From contig JAWLBM010000016.1 of NCBI GenBank assembly GCA_041687675.1, positions 28,745-92,744 of the forward strand: DNA of 64,000 bases, given 5' to 3'. Made by a program: the position numbers and the translations under genes. The stretch is from JAWLBM01 sp041687675 (GTDB lineage Bacteria > Pseudomonadota > Alphaproteobacteria > Rhizobiales > Pleomorphomonadaceae). The notes beneath the pieces were generated by a model. That model made no database searches, was not told the DNA's origin, and saw only the letters and a program-made list of their open reading frames with translations. Below, piece after piece: positions 44,178 through 53,233 of this stretch (position 1 is its first letter; every line of letters starts with the position of its first letter).

Positions 44178-45416
44178 TCAGCCCTTCGCCCAGACGATCT
44201 GGCGCACGTCGATGTTCCCGGCGCGGAAGCCGGCCTCGCAGTAGTGGAGGTAGTATTCCCACAGTCGCTGGAAGCGGTCGTCGAAGCCCATGTGCTGGAG
44301 TTGCGGCCAGCTTGCCCGGAAGCGCTCGCGCCAGAGCGCCAGGGTGCGGGCGTAGTCGAGGCCGAAGATCCGCTCGTGGACCCGTTTCAGGCCCGCCGCG
44401 CGGCTGATGCGCTCCAGCGCCGAGGGGCACGGCAGCATGCCGCCGGGGAAGACGTAGCGCTGGATGAAGTCCGGCGTCGCCCGGTACTGCTCGAACAGCC
44501 GGTCCTGGATGGTGATCACCTGGATGCCGGCGGCGCCGCCCGGCTTCAGCCGCTCCCGCAGCGTTTCGAAATAGACGGGCCAGTACTTCTCGCCGACCGC
44601 CTCGAACATCTCGATGGAGGCGATGCGGTCGTAGAGCCCTCGCTCGTCCCGGTAGTCCTGGAAGCGGATCTCCACCTTCTCGGCGAGCCCGGCCTCGAAG
44701 ATCCGCTTGCGGGCGAAGTCGAACTGCTCGCGGGAGATGGTGAGGCCGGTGACCTTGCAGCCGATCTCCCGGGCGGCGAACTCGGCGAAGCCGCCCCAGC
44801 CGCAGCCGATCTCGAGGACGTGGTGGCCGGTCTCGACGCCGGTGCGGTGGGCGAGGTGGCGGTACTTCTCCTCCTGCGCCGCGGGAAGGTCCTCCCGCCC
44901 GGTCTCGAACAGGGCCGACGAGTAGGTCATCGTGCCGTCGAGCCACTTTTCGTAGAAGGCGTTGCCGAGGTCGTAGTGGGCGGAGATGTTCTTCCTCGCC
45001 CGCGTCCGGGTGTTGGCGTTGCGCCAGTGGACGACGCGCAGGAACCAGCGCACGAGGCGGCTGGCGACGATGCTCTCCTCGATGACGTGGTGGTTGACGC
45101 AGAAGAGTTCGAGGAAGGAGGTCACGTCCGGGCTGGACCACTCCCCGGCGATGTAGCCCTCCGCGACCCCCATGTCGGCGGACTTCAGGATCCGCCGCAC
45201 CACCCGGTAGTCGTTGATCACGAGGTGCCCGTGCGGCCCGTCCTCCTTGCCGGGGATGCGGATCGTCCGCCCGTCCGGGAAGGTGATGTCGAGGACGCCG
45301 TAGCGCAGCGCCCGGACCTTGTGCAGGCTCCGGCGCACGAGGCCTGGCAAGCCCTTCAGCAGCGCCGCCTCGTTCGCCCCGTCGAGCACGATCGGCATTG
45401 AAATCATCGTCGTCAT
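44178..45416 (-). CDS. cfa: Cyclopropane-fatty-acyl-phospholipid synthase family methyltransferase
   Basis: SAM-dependent methyltransferase acting on unsaturated lipid chains. 412 residues starting at 45,416. N-terminal lipid-binding domain to about residue 135, then the SAM site VLEIGCGWGGFAEFAAREIG, GLTISREQFDFARKRI, SIEMFEAVGEKYWPVYF, and a helical C-terminus FRASWPQLQHMGFDDRFQRLWEYYLHYCEAGF. Last gene of a leftward group photolyase, FAD enzyme, DUF1365, Cfa. In Rhodobacter, Cfa-like genes in singlet-oxygen regulons make methylated (furan) fatty acids, so the product may not be a cyclopropane. Confidence 0.92.
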   Translation of the reverse strand: MTTMISMPIVLDGANEAALLKGLPGLVRRSLHKVRALRYGVLDITFPDGRTIRIPGKEDGPHGHLVINDYRVVRRILKSADMGVAEGYIAGEWSSPDVTSFLELFCVNHHVIEESIVASRLVRWFLRVVHWRNANTRTRARKNISAHYDLGNAFYEKWLDGTMTYSSALFETGREDLPAAQEEKYRHLAHRTGVETGHHVLEIGCGWGGFAEFAAREIGCKVTGLTISREQFDFARKRIFEAGLAEKVEIRFQDYRDERGLYDRIASIEMFEAVGEKYWPVYFETLRERLKPGGAAGIQVITIQDRLFEQYRATPDFIQRYVFPGGMLPCPSALERISRAAGLKRVHERIFGLDYARTLALWRERFRASWPQLQHMGFDDRFQRLWEYYLHYCEAGFRAGNIDVRQIVWAKG

Positions 45417-45524
45417 GCGCTCCGCCCCCTGGGAGCCTGTCGCCGGCGCAGCCGGGCGGCTCTCTCGTCTGTTCCCCGGAGGCGGTCCCGCACCGTCACC
45501 TGCCGTCCCGGCCCGCGGCATTTT

Positions 45525-46379
45525 TCAAGATTTCGGGTGCGGGTTCAACCACTCAGCGGCCGCGGGCGGAGTCGCGTCCACCGGGTTCGGCCGCGACGGC
45601 GAGAAATAGGGCACCCCCTTCCACCAGAGCCGCGCCGCCTCGTAGTGGATGCCGGCGACCACCTTGAGGGTGTGGAACGGCATCGCCGCGAAGATCCCGG
45701 CGAGGGTCCGGTCGGCCATCGGCCGCAGGCGGCCCGCGAAGGTGGCCGACAGGGTGGGGCCGTCGCGGTCCGTCTCCAGGATGCGCACCCGGACGGCCTC
45801 GCCGGGCGGCAGCAGGCTGAAGCGGTAGCGATGGTCCATGTCCAAGAAGGGCGAGACGAAGAAGGCCTTGGCCCGGCTCTGCCGGATGCCGGCCCCGGTC
45901 GCCTGGCCGGGCCGCACCGGCTCCACATAAGTATGAAGCCCGCCGAAGGTGTTTCGAACCTCGTAGACCAGGGCGATGGTCCGCCCCGCCGCGTCCAGCG
46001 CGAAGTAGACCGACAGCGGGTTGAACACGTAGCCGAGCACCCGCGGGTAGCAGAGGAGCAGCACGCGAGCCGGCCGCTCCGCGCCGGCCTCGGCAAGGAG
46101 GCGGTCGACGTGGCGGCGAAGCGACGAGCCGTCGCGCGGGCCGTGGTCCCGCTCCTCGAAGGAGAACAGGTTGAAGCGGCCGACCGAGAAGAGCCGGCTC
46201 ATCCGGTCCGCCGCGCCCAGACGGTCGAGATCGATCAAAAGGTTCGCCACGCGGTAGGTGAAGCGGTGCCCGACCGGCTTCAGCCGGGCGTGCATCACCT
46301 CGCCGACATAGAGCGCCGCCGGCGCGGCGGGGGCCGCGCCGTTGGCGTCCATGGTCGTCGGCAGGCGATCTTCGGTCAT
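45525..46379 (-). CDS. DUF1365 family protein
   Basis: 284 residues; the family core runs from VGEVMHARLKPVGHRFTYRV through ERDHGPRDG, YPRVLGYVFNPLSVYFALD, VYEVRNTFGG and KAFFVSPFLDMDHRYRF. DUF1365 proteins have no proven activity but travel with FAD-dependent amine-oxidase-like proteins and Cfa-type methyltransferases, as here. Start overlaps the upstream gene's stop (ATGA at 46,379), so both are coupled. No signal peptide; likely cytoplasmic or membrane-associated with a lipid-modifying role. Confidence 0.9.
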   Translation of the reverse strand: MTEDRLPTTMDANGAAPAAPAALYVGEVMHARLKPVGHRFTYRVANLLIDLDRLGAADRMSRLFSVGRFNLFSFEERDHGPRDGSSLRRHVDRLLAEAGAERPARVLLLCYPRVLGYVFNPLSVYFALDAAGRTIALVYEVRNTFGGLHTYVEPVRPGQATGAGIRQSRAKAFFVSPFLDMDHRYRFSLLPPGEAVRVRILETDRDGPTLSATFAGRLRPMADRTLAGIFAAMPFHTLKVVAGIHYEAARLWWKGVPYFSPSRPNPVDATPPAAAEWLNPHPKS

Positions 46380-47689
46380 TCCGCGGCCTCCGCCAGAACG
46401 GGCTCCTCCACCACCGGCGCCGGGGTGCGCCAGGGCACGACGCCGCCGAGCGCCTCGGCGACGGCGAGGCCGGAGGCGAGCCCGTCCTCGTGGAAACCGT
46501 AGCCGGTCCAGGCCCCGCAATACCAGCTCCGGTTTCGGCCCTGCAGGTCGGGGAGCCGGCCCTGGGCGGCGATGGCGGCGGCATCGAACTGCGGGTGGTC
46601 GAACGTCCACCGGCCGAACACCAGCCGCTCGTCCGGCTCCTCGTTGGGGTTGAGCGTCACGAACAGCGGGTAGGCCGGGTCGATCGCCTGCAGCTTGTTC
46701 ATCCAGTAGGTGACGGCCACCGGGCGTTTCGCATCGTAGCCGTCGCGGCGCAGGTAGTTCCAGGACGACCAGACGCTCTGCCGGCGCGGCATCAGCCGCG
46801 GGTCGCGGTGGAGCACCACGTCGTTCGGCAGGTAGCGGATCGAGGTCAGGATCGACTGCTCTTCCGGGGTCGGATCGCCGAGCATGGCGAGGGTCTGGTC
46901 GGTGTGGGCGGCGAACACGACCTGGTCGAAGCGGTCGACCTCGCCGGAGGCAGTGCGGATGGTGACGTGCTCGGGGCCGCGCCGCACCTCCACCACCGGG
47001 TCGTCCAGCCGCACGCGCCCGGTCGCCTTGAGCGGGGCGAGCAGGCGGTCGACGTAGCGCTTGCTGCCGCCGGTGACGGTGCGCCACTTCGGCCGCTCGG
47101 CGTGGATGAGGCGGTGGTTGCGGAAGAAGCGAACGAAGTTCGAGGCGGGGAAGTCGAGGAGGTCTGCGTCGGGGGTGGACCAGATCGCGGCGCCCATCGG
47201 CACCAGGTAGTCCTCGATGAAGCCGCGCCCGTAGCGCTCCGCCGCCAGGTAGCTGCCGAGCGAGAGGCCGTCGAGCCGCCCGGCCTCGAGGTCGGCGACG
47301 CAGGACCGGTTGAAGCGGAGCACCTCTCGCAGCATCCAGAGGAACCGCGGGTTGAGCAGGTTCCGCTTCTGGGCGAACACCGTGGCGAGATTGACGCCGG
47401 ACCACTCGACGAGGCCCTCGCCGATGGAGACGGCGAAGCTCATGTCGCTGGCGGTGGTCTCGACCTCCAGGTGATGGAACAGCTCGACGAGGTTCGGGTA
47501 GTTGAGGTCGTTGTAGACGATGAAGCCGGTGTCGACCGGCACCGGGGTGCCGTCGTAGTCGACCTCCACGGTGGCCGAATGGCCGCCGGCCCGGGGACGC
47601 TTCTCGTAGAGGGTGACGTCGTGGCGGGCGGAGAGCGCCCAGGCGCAGGCGTTGCCGGAAATTCCCGAGCCGATTACGGCGATTCGCAT
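46376..47689 (-). CDS. NAD(P)/FAD-dependent oxidoreductase (amine oxidase/desaturase-like)
   Basis: 437 residues with an N-terminal Rossmann FAD motif RIAVIGSGISGNACAWALS and EKRPRAGGHSATVEVDY, then GFIVYNDLNYPNLVELF and a long C-terminal substrate domain. It ends near NRSWYCGAWTGYGFHEDGL, the FAD-binding closing motif of this family. Members resemble phytoene-desaturase/protoporphyrinogen-oxidase folds. Together with DUF1365 and a Cfa-like enzyme it forms a recurring lipid-modification set; a fatty-acyl desaturation or oxidation is a reasonable guess. Coupled to the DUF1365 gene. Confidence 0.88.
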   Translation of the reverse strand: MRIAVIGSGISGNACAWALSARHDVTLYEKRPRAGGHSATVEVDYDGTPVPVDTGFIVYNDLNYPNLVELFHHLEVETTASDMSFAVSIGEGLVEWSGVNLATVFAQKRNLLNPRFLWMLREVLRFNRSCVADLEAGRLDGLSLGSYLAAERYGRGFIEDYLVPMGAAIWSTPDADLLDFPASNFVRFFRNHRLIHAERPKWRTVTGGSKRYVDRLLAPLKATGRVRLDDPVVEVRRGPEHVTIRTASGEVDRFDQVVFAAHTDQTLAMLGDPTPEEQSILTSIRYLPNDVVLHRDPRLMPRRQSVWSSWNYLRRDGYDAKRPVAVTYWMNKLQAIDPAYPLFVTLNPNEEPDERLVFGRWTFDHPQFDAAAIAAQGRLPDLQGRNRSWYCGAWTGYGFHEDGLASGLAVAEALGGVVPWRTPAPVVEEPVLAEAAE

Positions 47690-47734
47690 CGAGCGGTCCT
47701 TGGGTTCAGCGTGAGGCGGGGAATCGTCCCGCCG

Positions 47735-49210
47735 TCAGGCGGCGTTGGATCTGAGAGTCTCGAACGCCGCGAGCGCCCGATGCCGGGCGGCGTCGTGGTC
47801 GACGATGGGGTGGGGATACTCGCGCCCGAGGGCGACGCCGGCGCGCGCGAGCACCTCGCCCGGCGCCGTCCAGGGGCTGTGGATGTGCTTGGCCGGAAGG
47901 CGGGCGAGCTCGGGCACCCAGCGCCGGACATAGGCGCCGTCCGGGTCGAACTTCTCGCCCTGGCTGATCGGGTTGAAGATGCGGAAGTAGGGCGCGGCGT
48001 CGGCGCCGGAGCCCGCCACCCACTGCCAGCTCGCAGTATTGTTGGCCGGGTCGGCGTCGACGAGCGTGTCCCAGAACCAGGCCTCGCCGACGCGCCAGTG
48101 CACCATCAGGTGCTTGACCAGGAAGGAGGCGACGATCATCCGCACCCGGTTGTGCAGGCCGCCGGTGCGCCAAAGCTGGCGCATGCCGGCGTCGACGATC
48201 GGATAGCCGGTGAGGCCCTGCCGCCAGGCCGCGACGTCGGCCGACGCCTCGTCCTCGCCCCGCCAGGGAAAGGCGTCGAAGCGGTCCTGGAAGTTGCGCC
48301 AGCCGAGGTCCGGGAAATGGTAGAGGAGGTTGTGGGAGAACTCCCGCCAGCCGAGTTCCGACTGGAACTTGGCGACCGCCCGCGCGTCGGCGGGGTTCGC
48401 GTCGCCGTGGTGCGCGGCCGCCCGGTAGACGGTGACCACCCCGATCTCGCCGAACCTGAGGTGCGGCGACAGCTCCGATGTCGCTTCCGCGGCCGGGACG
48501 TCGCGGCGGTCGGCGTAGTGGCTGAGGCGGTGGTCGAGGAACTCCGCCAGCCGTTCGCGTGCGCCGGCCTCGCCGGGCTGCCAGGTTTCGCGCAGGCCGC
48601 CGGACCAGTCTGGTTTCGTCGGCAGGAGACCCAGCGCCTCGAGGGGCTCGCCGAGGCCGGGTTCGGGCGCCCCGGTCATCTCCGGCACCGGCAGCGGCTG
48701 GCGCAGGGCGGCGAGCGGGTCCTGCGCGGCCCGCCAGAAGGGGCTGAACACCTTGAAGAACTGGCCGCTCTTCGTCGACACCGTCCAGGGCTCGACCAAG
48801 AGGCCGCCGTTGTGGCTCGTCGCGCGAACGCCGTCCGCCTCGAAGCGGGCCTTCAGCCCGGCGTCCACGGCGCGGCCGGCCTCGTCGTAGCGGCGGTTCC
48901 AGTGAATCTCCGCCGCATTCGTGGCCTGGACGACCGCCGGCACCGCGCCCTCGGCCGGGCCGCGCACCAGCACCAGCGGAACGCCGCGGGCATGGAGGTC
49001 GCGGCCGAGGGAGGCGAGGGAATGGTGCAGCCACCAGCGCGCAGCGCCGCCCAGCGGGCGCCGCCCGCCACCCTCGTCGAGACAGAAGAGGGCGACGAGC
49101 GGCCGTCCGGTGGCCGCCGCAGCGGTCAGCGCCGGGTTGTCGGCAAGGCGCAGGTCGTCCCGAAACCAGACGACGACCGGCGAAACGCCCTCCCTGCCTC
49201 CAACGACCAT
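47735..49210 (-). CDS. phrB: Deoxyribodipyrimidine photolyase
   Basis: Light-driven repair of cyclobutane pyrimidine dimers. 491 residues from the ATG 49,210 (an earlier ATG at 49,246 falls inside the putative promoter). The antenna domain begins PVVVWFRDDLRLADNPAL; the C-terminal FAD domain contains PHLRFGEIGVVTV, WREFSHNLLYHFPDL, GYPIVDAGMRQLW and the class I dimer-binding block ASWQWVAGSGADAAPYFR. First gene of the leftward four-gene group; 45 bp separate it from the FAD oxidoreductase. Confidence 0.93.
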   Translation of the reverse strand: MVVGGREGVSPVVVWFRDDLRLADNPALTAAAATGRPLVALFCLDEGGGRRPLGGAARWWLHHSLASLGRDLHARGVPLVLVRGPAEGAVPAVVQATNAAEIHWNRRYDEAGRAVDAGLKARFEADGVRATSHNGGLLVEPWTVSTKSGQFFKVFSPFWRAAQDPLAALRQPLPVPEMTGAPEPGLGEPLEALGLLPTKPDWSGGLRETWQPGEAGARERLAEFLDHRLSHYADRRDVPAAEATSELSPHLRFGEIGVVTVYRAAAHHGDANPADARAVAKFQSELGWREFSHNLLYHFPDLGWRNFQDRFDAFPWRGEDEASADVAAWRQGLTGYPIVDAGMRQLWRTGGLHNRVRMIVASFLVKHLMVHWRVGEAWFWDTLVDADPANNTASWQWVAGSGADAAPYFRIFNPISQGEKFDPDGAYVRRWVPELARLPAKHIHSPWTAPGEVLARAGVALGREYPHPIVDHDAARHRALAAFETLRSNAA

Positions 49211-49243
49211 CAACGCGCCCCCATCACAGCGACCCACCGCTTG

Positions 49244-49273
49244 CATCTACGCGCCGGCCCGCCCGCTGGATCA
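49244..49273 (-). promoter_or_regulatory. Possible ECF sigma (RpoE/ChrR-type) promoter of the photolyase operon
   Basis: On the minus strand TGATCC (49,273-49,268) is followed after 18 bases by TAGATG (49,249-49,244), 33 bases before the phrB ATG. The Rhodobacter sphaeroides singlet-oxygen sigma-E promoters have TGATCC-N18-TAAGA, and photolyase and Cfa genes belong to that regulon. The -35 match is perfect, the -10 only partial. No sigma or anti-sigma gene is in the window. Confidence 0.4.
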
Positions 49274-49416
49274 GCCCCCGGACCTCGCCGCCGTCGCATC
49301 CGGCCGGTGCCGCTGCCGCCACCCGCCTTGCGACCGTTGCCGGTCGCGCTCCATATAACCGGATGACGCGCGGCGCCCGTCGGCCGAATCGCCGCGCACG
49401 AACCCTCGGACGGAGC

Positions 49417-50838
49417 ATGTTGACCATGGGCGCGGCCGATCCCACCCCTCCTTCCGGCGAGTCCCCGGCGACGCCGCCGGTGGCGCTGGCGGACCTGTTC
49501 AAGATCGGCATCGGGCCGTCGTCCTCGCACACGATCGGGCCGATGAAGGCGGCGGCCGCCTTCGCCGCGGGTCTTGCCGGCGATGCGGAGCGCGTCGAGC
49601 GGCTGGTCGCGACCGCCTTCGGCTCGCTCGCCTGGACCGGCAAGGGCCATGCGACCGACAAGGCGATGGCGCTCGGCCTCGCCGGCCTCACGCCCGACAG
49701 CCTCGACCCGGACGAGGTGGAGCGGGTGCTGGAGGGCCTCCGCTCCGGCGGACGGATCCGGCTCGCCGGCGGCCGCGAGATCGGCTTCGACTTCGCCCGG
49801 GACGTGGTGCTCGACTGCGTCGAGACCTTCGAGCGCCACCCGAACGCCATGCGCTTCGAGGCGCTGGACGCGGCCGGCGCGCCGCTGCGCTCGGAGATCT
49901 GGTTCTCCGTCGGCGGCGGCTTCGTGGTGCGGGAGGGCGAGGACGCCGGCGCGGCCGCGCCCGAGCCGGTGCCGCACCCCTACGCCAACGCCGACGAACT
50001 GCTCGCGGCGGCCGCCGCCGCCGGGCTCACCATCGCCGAGCTGACCTTCGCCAACGAATGCGCCCGCCGCCCGGCCGCCGAGGTGGAGCGCGACATCGAC
50101 CGCATCGCCGGCGCCATGTTCGCCTGCATCGACCGCGGCCTCGCCCAGGAGGGCGAGCTCGCCGGCGGCCTCAGGGTGAAGCGGCGCGCGAAGAAGCTGC
50201 TCCAGCGCATTGAGGAGAAGCGGACTTCGAACGACCGCGCCCCGCACAATGCGATGGACTACGTGTCCGTCTTCGCCATTGCGGTGAACGAGGAGAACGC
50301 GGCCGGCGGCCGGGTGGTCACCGCCCCCACCAACGGCGCGGCCGGTGTGGTGCCGGCGGTGCTGCGCTACTATCGCGACTTCTGCCCCGGCGCCTCGCCG
50401 GAGGGCATCCGCGTCTTCCTCCTCGCCGCCACGGCCATCGGCGGCCTCATCAAGCGCAACGCCTCGATCTCGGGGGCCGAGGTCGGCTGCCAGGGCGAGG
50501 TGGGCTCGGCGGCCGCGATGGCCGCGGCGGGCCTTTGCGCGGCGCTGGGCGGCACCAACGAGGAGGTCGAGAACGCGGCGGAGATCGCCATCGAGCACCA
50601 CCTCGGCATGACCTGCGACCCGGTCGGCGGGCTGGTGCAGATCCCCTGCATCGAGCGCAACGCCTTCGGCGCGCTGAAGGCGATCAACGCCGCCTCGCTG
50701 GCCATGCACGGCGACGGCGAGCACATCGTCAGCCTCGACACGGTGATCGAGACGATGCGCCAGACCGGGCTCGACATGCAGTCGAAGTACAAGGAGACCA
50801 GCCTCGGCGGCCTGGCGGTGAACGTCACCGCCTGCTGA
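49417..50838 (+). CDS. sdaA: L-serine ammonia-lyase, iron-sulfur type
   Basis: Deaminates L-serine to pyruvate and ammonia. 473 residues from the ATG 49,417, preceded by CGGACGGAGC; the frame is open 18 codons further up. The N-terminal domain has IGIGPSSSHTIGPM; the catalytic domain has PTNGAAGVVPAVLRYY and the three likely FeS cysteines in VGCQGEVGSAA, MTCDPVGG and QIPCIERNAFGA. Single-chain form, normal length. Divergent from the photolyase operon. Confidence 0.94.
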   Translation: MLTMGAADPTPPSGESPATPPVALADLFKIGIGPSSSHTIGPMKAAAAFAAGLAGDAERVERLVATAFGSLAWTGKGHATDKAMALGLAGLTPDSLDPDEVERVLEGLRSGGRIRLAGGREIGFDFARDVVLDCVETFERHPNAMRFEALDAAGAPLRSEIWFSVGGGFVVREGEDAGAAAPEPVPHPYANADELLAAAAAAGLTIAELTFANECARRPAAEVERDIDRIAGAMFACIDRGLAQEGELAGGLRVKRRAKKLLQRIEEKRTSNDRAPHNAMDYVSVFAIAVNEENAAGGRVVTAPTNGAAGVVPAVLRYYRDFCPGASPEGIRVFLLAATAIGGLIKRNASISGAEVGCQGEVGSAAAMAAAGLCAALGGTNEEVENAAEIAIEHHLGMTCDPVGGLVQIPCIERNAFGALKAINAASLAMHGDGEHIVSLDTVIETMRQTGLDMQSKYKETSLGGLAVNVTAC

Positions 50839-50850
50839 CCGCCGGGCGCC

Positions 50851-51132
50851 TCACTGCTGGTTGACGTAGGGGCCTTGCTGCTGCGCCCGGCCGCCGTCCT
50901 GCGGGACGGGCAGGTACTTGCTGCGGCCGGGCCGCTGCACGGGGCCCGAGGCGGGCGCCTCGGGCAACATCGAGCGCTGCAGCCTGCGGCACTCGATGCG
51001 GTCGAGGCCGGCGGCGCGGCAGGCCGACAGGCAGCGCGTGAGGTCGCGGGAGCAATCGATGCCCTGGGCGAGACCGGGCGCCGTTGCGGCGAGGAAGGTG
51101 AGGGCCGCGAGGGCCGGAAGGAGGATGCGCAT
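50851..51132 (-). CDS. Small hypothetical secreted protein, 93 aa
   Basis: Unknown family. A convincing signal peptide (RILLPALAALTFLAATAPGLAQG, cleavage after LAQ) is followed by a short helical region with four cysteines (IDCSRDLTRCLSACRAAGLDRIEC lies here, C at about 26, 33, 37 and 47) that could form two disulfides, then a Pro/Gln-rich tail. Convergent with sdaA, 12 bases apart; divergent from the TadG-like gene. Confidence 0.6.
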   Translation of the reverse strand: MRILLPALAALTFLAATAPGLAQGIDCSRDLTRCLSACRAAGLDRIECRRLQRSMLPEAPASGPVQRPGRSKYLPVPQDGGRAQQQGPYVNQQ

Positions 51133-51258
51133 ACTGGCATCCTCGCCGCGCCACCATGGCGCGAAGATGGCGGCGAGGGGCCCTGTTGCATAAAGGTTGA
51201 AATTTCCGTGCAACCCGCGCTTAGGAGCCGGCCGGCTATTCTCCTCGCGAGGAGGCCC

Positions 51259-52479
51259 ATGCCCATGCTCCAGAGATTCACCACCGGCTTGAAGCGCGAC
51301 ACCAGGGCCACGGTGGCCGTCGTCTACGCCCTTGCCACGCTGCCGGTGTTCGGGGCGGCGGGGCTGGCCATCGACATGTCCCGCATCGTCTCCAACACGT
51401 CGAAGATGCAGTCGGCGGTGGACGCGGCGGCGCTGACCGCGCTCAGCGTGCGCGTCCCCACCGACGCCCAGCGGGTGTCCGCCGCCAATGCGGCCTTCGA
51501 CACCAACTACGCGGGCGGCCTGACGACGACGACGAGCGCCAACGGTGACAGCAAGATCTTCACCGTCGCCTCCCAGGCGACGATGCCGACGACGCTGATG
51601 GCCATCGCCGGCTTCGACGAGGTGCCGCTGTCGGTGACGGCCACCGCGGCGAAGGTGTTCCAGGGGCCGCCACCCTGCATCCTGGCGCTCAACAGGACGG
51701 TCGCCGGCGGCGTCACCATCACCGGTTCGGCGGACTTCCAGGCGCTCGGCTGCGTCGTCCACGCCAACTCCAAGGACGTCAGCGGCATGGTGCTGGACGG
51801 CACCAACGTTCCCGTCGCCGCCGGCTTCTGCGCGGTGGGCGGGGTCAAGACTGTGCTGCCGATCCAGCCGCCGCCCAAGAACTACTGCGACGACATGGCG
51901 GATCCCTTCGCCGGCCTGGCGCTCCCGACCGCCGGGGCCTGCAACTACAGCAACGTCGAGGTCTCGCCGAAGCAGACGGTGACTCTCAACCCGGGGGTCT
52001 ATTGCGGCGGCCTCACGCTGAAAGGGCAGGTGACGCTGAACCCCGGCATGTACATCATGAAGGACGGGCCGCTCGTCATCACCAGCCAGTCGCGGGTCAC
52101 CGGATCCGACGTCTCCTTCACGCTGACCGGGACCAACACGGGGTTCACCATCGACGGCGGCGGCGGCTCCCAACTGGAGGCGCCGAAGACGGGGACCTAC
52201 GGCGGCATGCTGATCATGCAGGAGCGGACCTCCAACCCCGGCTTCACCAACGAACTGACCGGCGGATCGAGCAGCCTGCTCATGGGCGCGATCTACACGC
52301 CGACCCAGAAGGTCACGGCGACGGGCGGCGCGGGATTCAACGCGCTGTCGCCCTACATGCCGATCGTCGCCGACCAGATCCGCGTCTCCGGCTCGATGCG
52401 CAGCAAGATCGACCTCGCCGGCATCGACCCGGCGGCCCCGCTGCCCGCGAGCGAGAGCGCGGTGCGCCTCGTCAATTGA
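51259..52479 (+). CDS. TadG-like pilus-assembly/secreted protein
   Basis: 406 residues beginning with the Tad/TadG-like N-terminus: a basic leader, then ATVAVVYALATLPVFGAAGLAIDMSRI (one membrane helix) and QSAVDAAALTAL. The exported part is Gly/Thr-rich and beta-like, with repeated VTL and NPG segments (for example TLNPGVYCGGLTLKG, then TLNPGMYIMKDG) that suggest parallel beta turns, and six or so cysteines. The AGGAGG site is three bases from the ATG 51,259 and nine from a second ATG at 51,265, so the start could be either. No other tad/flp gene is near, so it is an isolated member whose role is unknown. Confidence 0.75.
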   Translation: MPMLQRFTTGLKRDTRATVAVVYALATLPVFGAAGLAIDMSRIVSNTSKMQSAVDAAALTALSVRVPTDAQRVSAANAAFDTNYAGGLTTTTSANGDSKIFTVASQATMPTTLMAIAGFDEVPLSVTATAAKVFQGPPPCILALNRTVAGGVTITGSADFQALGCVVHANSKDVSGMVLDGTNVPVAAGFCAVGGVKTVLPIQPPPKNYCDDMADPFAGLALPTAGACNYSNVEVSPKQTVTLNPGVYCGGLTLKGQVTLNPGMYIMKDGPLVITSQSRVTGSDVSFTLTGTNTGFTIDGGGGSQLEAPKTGTYGGMLIMQERTSNPGFTNELTGGSSSLLMGAIYTPTQKVTATGGAGFNALSPYMPIVADQIRVSGSMRSKIDLAGIDPAAPLPASESAVRLVN

Positions 52480-52567
52480 TCGGCCGTGCCGCCGCCGCTA
52501 GCCTGACCGGGGCGGGGAGACCCGCCCCGTTCCATTTGGCCGGTGGCCGGCAGGTGAGGGGAGGCGG

Positions 52568-53158
52568 ATGCGGATCGCGATCATCGGCTGGGGCTCGCTG
52601 CTCTGGGACGAGGTGCCCTCCTTCGACAGCCTGCACGGTCCCTGGTCCTTCGACGGCCCGGTGCTGCCGATCGAATTCTCCCGGGTGTCGGCCAAGCGGC
52701 CCGGCGCGCTGACGCTGGTGATCGACGAGACCGCCGGCGCGCCCTGCCGAACCGCCTGGGCGCTCAGCCACCGCCGCTCGACGGCAAAGGCGATCGAGGA
52801 TCTCCGGAGACGGGAGCAGGCGCCGGCCGAGGCGATCGGCGTCTGGACGGCCGCGGGCGACCGCCGCATGGCCTCGCCGGTGCCGGCGACCATCGAACCC
52901 TTCGCACGCGAGCGGGACCTCGACGCGGTCGTCTGGACGGGCCTTTCCGCCAATTTCGCGGAGCGGCGCGGATGCTCCTTCTCGGTGGCGGCGGCGATCG
53001 ATCACCTGAGGAGCCTCTCTCCCGTCGAGGCACCGGAAGCGGAGCGCTACATCCGCCTCGCCCCCGCCCTCGTTCGTACGCCCTTGCGGGACGCTGTCGA
53101 GGCGGACCCGACCATCTTCGCCGGACTCGCCCGGCCGCCCGCGCCCCGCGCCCGTTAA
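52568..53158 (+). CDS. Hypothetical protein, possibly gamma-glutamylcyclotransferase-like
   Basis: 196 residues, soluble. The opening MRIAIIGWGSLLWDE resembles the YGSLxW loop that starts the gamma-glutamylcyclotransferase/ChaC fold, and a later EFSRVSAKRPGALTLVIDE region would fit the same beta barrel. I do not see a definite catalytic glutamate. Codon use matches the genome. It lies alone between the TadG-like gene and a small unknown gene. Confidence 0.6.
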   Translation: MRIAIIGWGSLLWDEVPSFDSLHGPWSFDGPVLPIEFSRVSAKRPGALTLVIDETAGAPCRTAWALSHRRSTAKAIEDLRRREQAPAEAIGVWTAAGDRRMASPVPATIEPFARERDLDAVVWTGLSANFAERRGCSFSVAAAIDHLRSLSPVEAPEAERYIRLAPALVRTPLRDAVEADPTIFAGLARPPAPRAR

Positions 53159-53233
53159 CCACCGCCGGCTGCAATGGTTGATAAAGTGTAAGTTTTGAAT
53201 AAATCCTGTGCATGGGGAATACGGAGGGTCCGC

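Noticed and set aside
49363..49417. Earlier ATG for serine ammonia-lyase
   Set aside because: The 18 extra codons are Arg-rich, unlike the family, and lack a ribosome site; the ATG at 49,417 has one.
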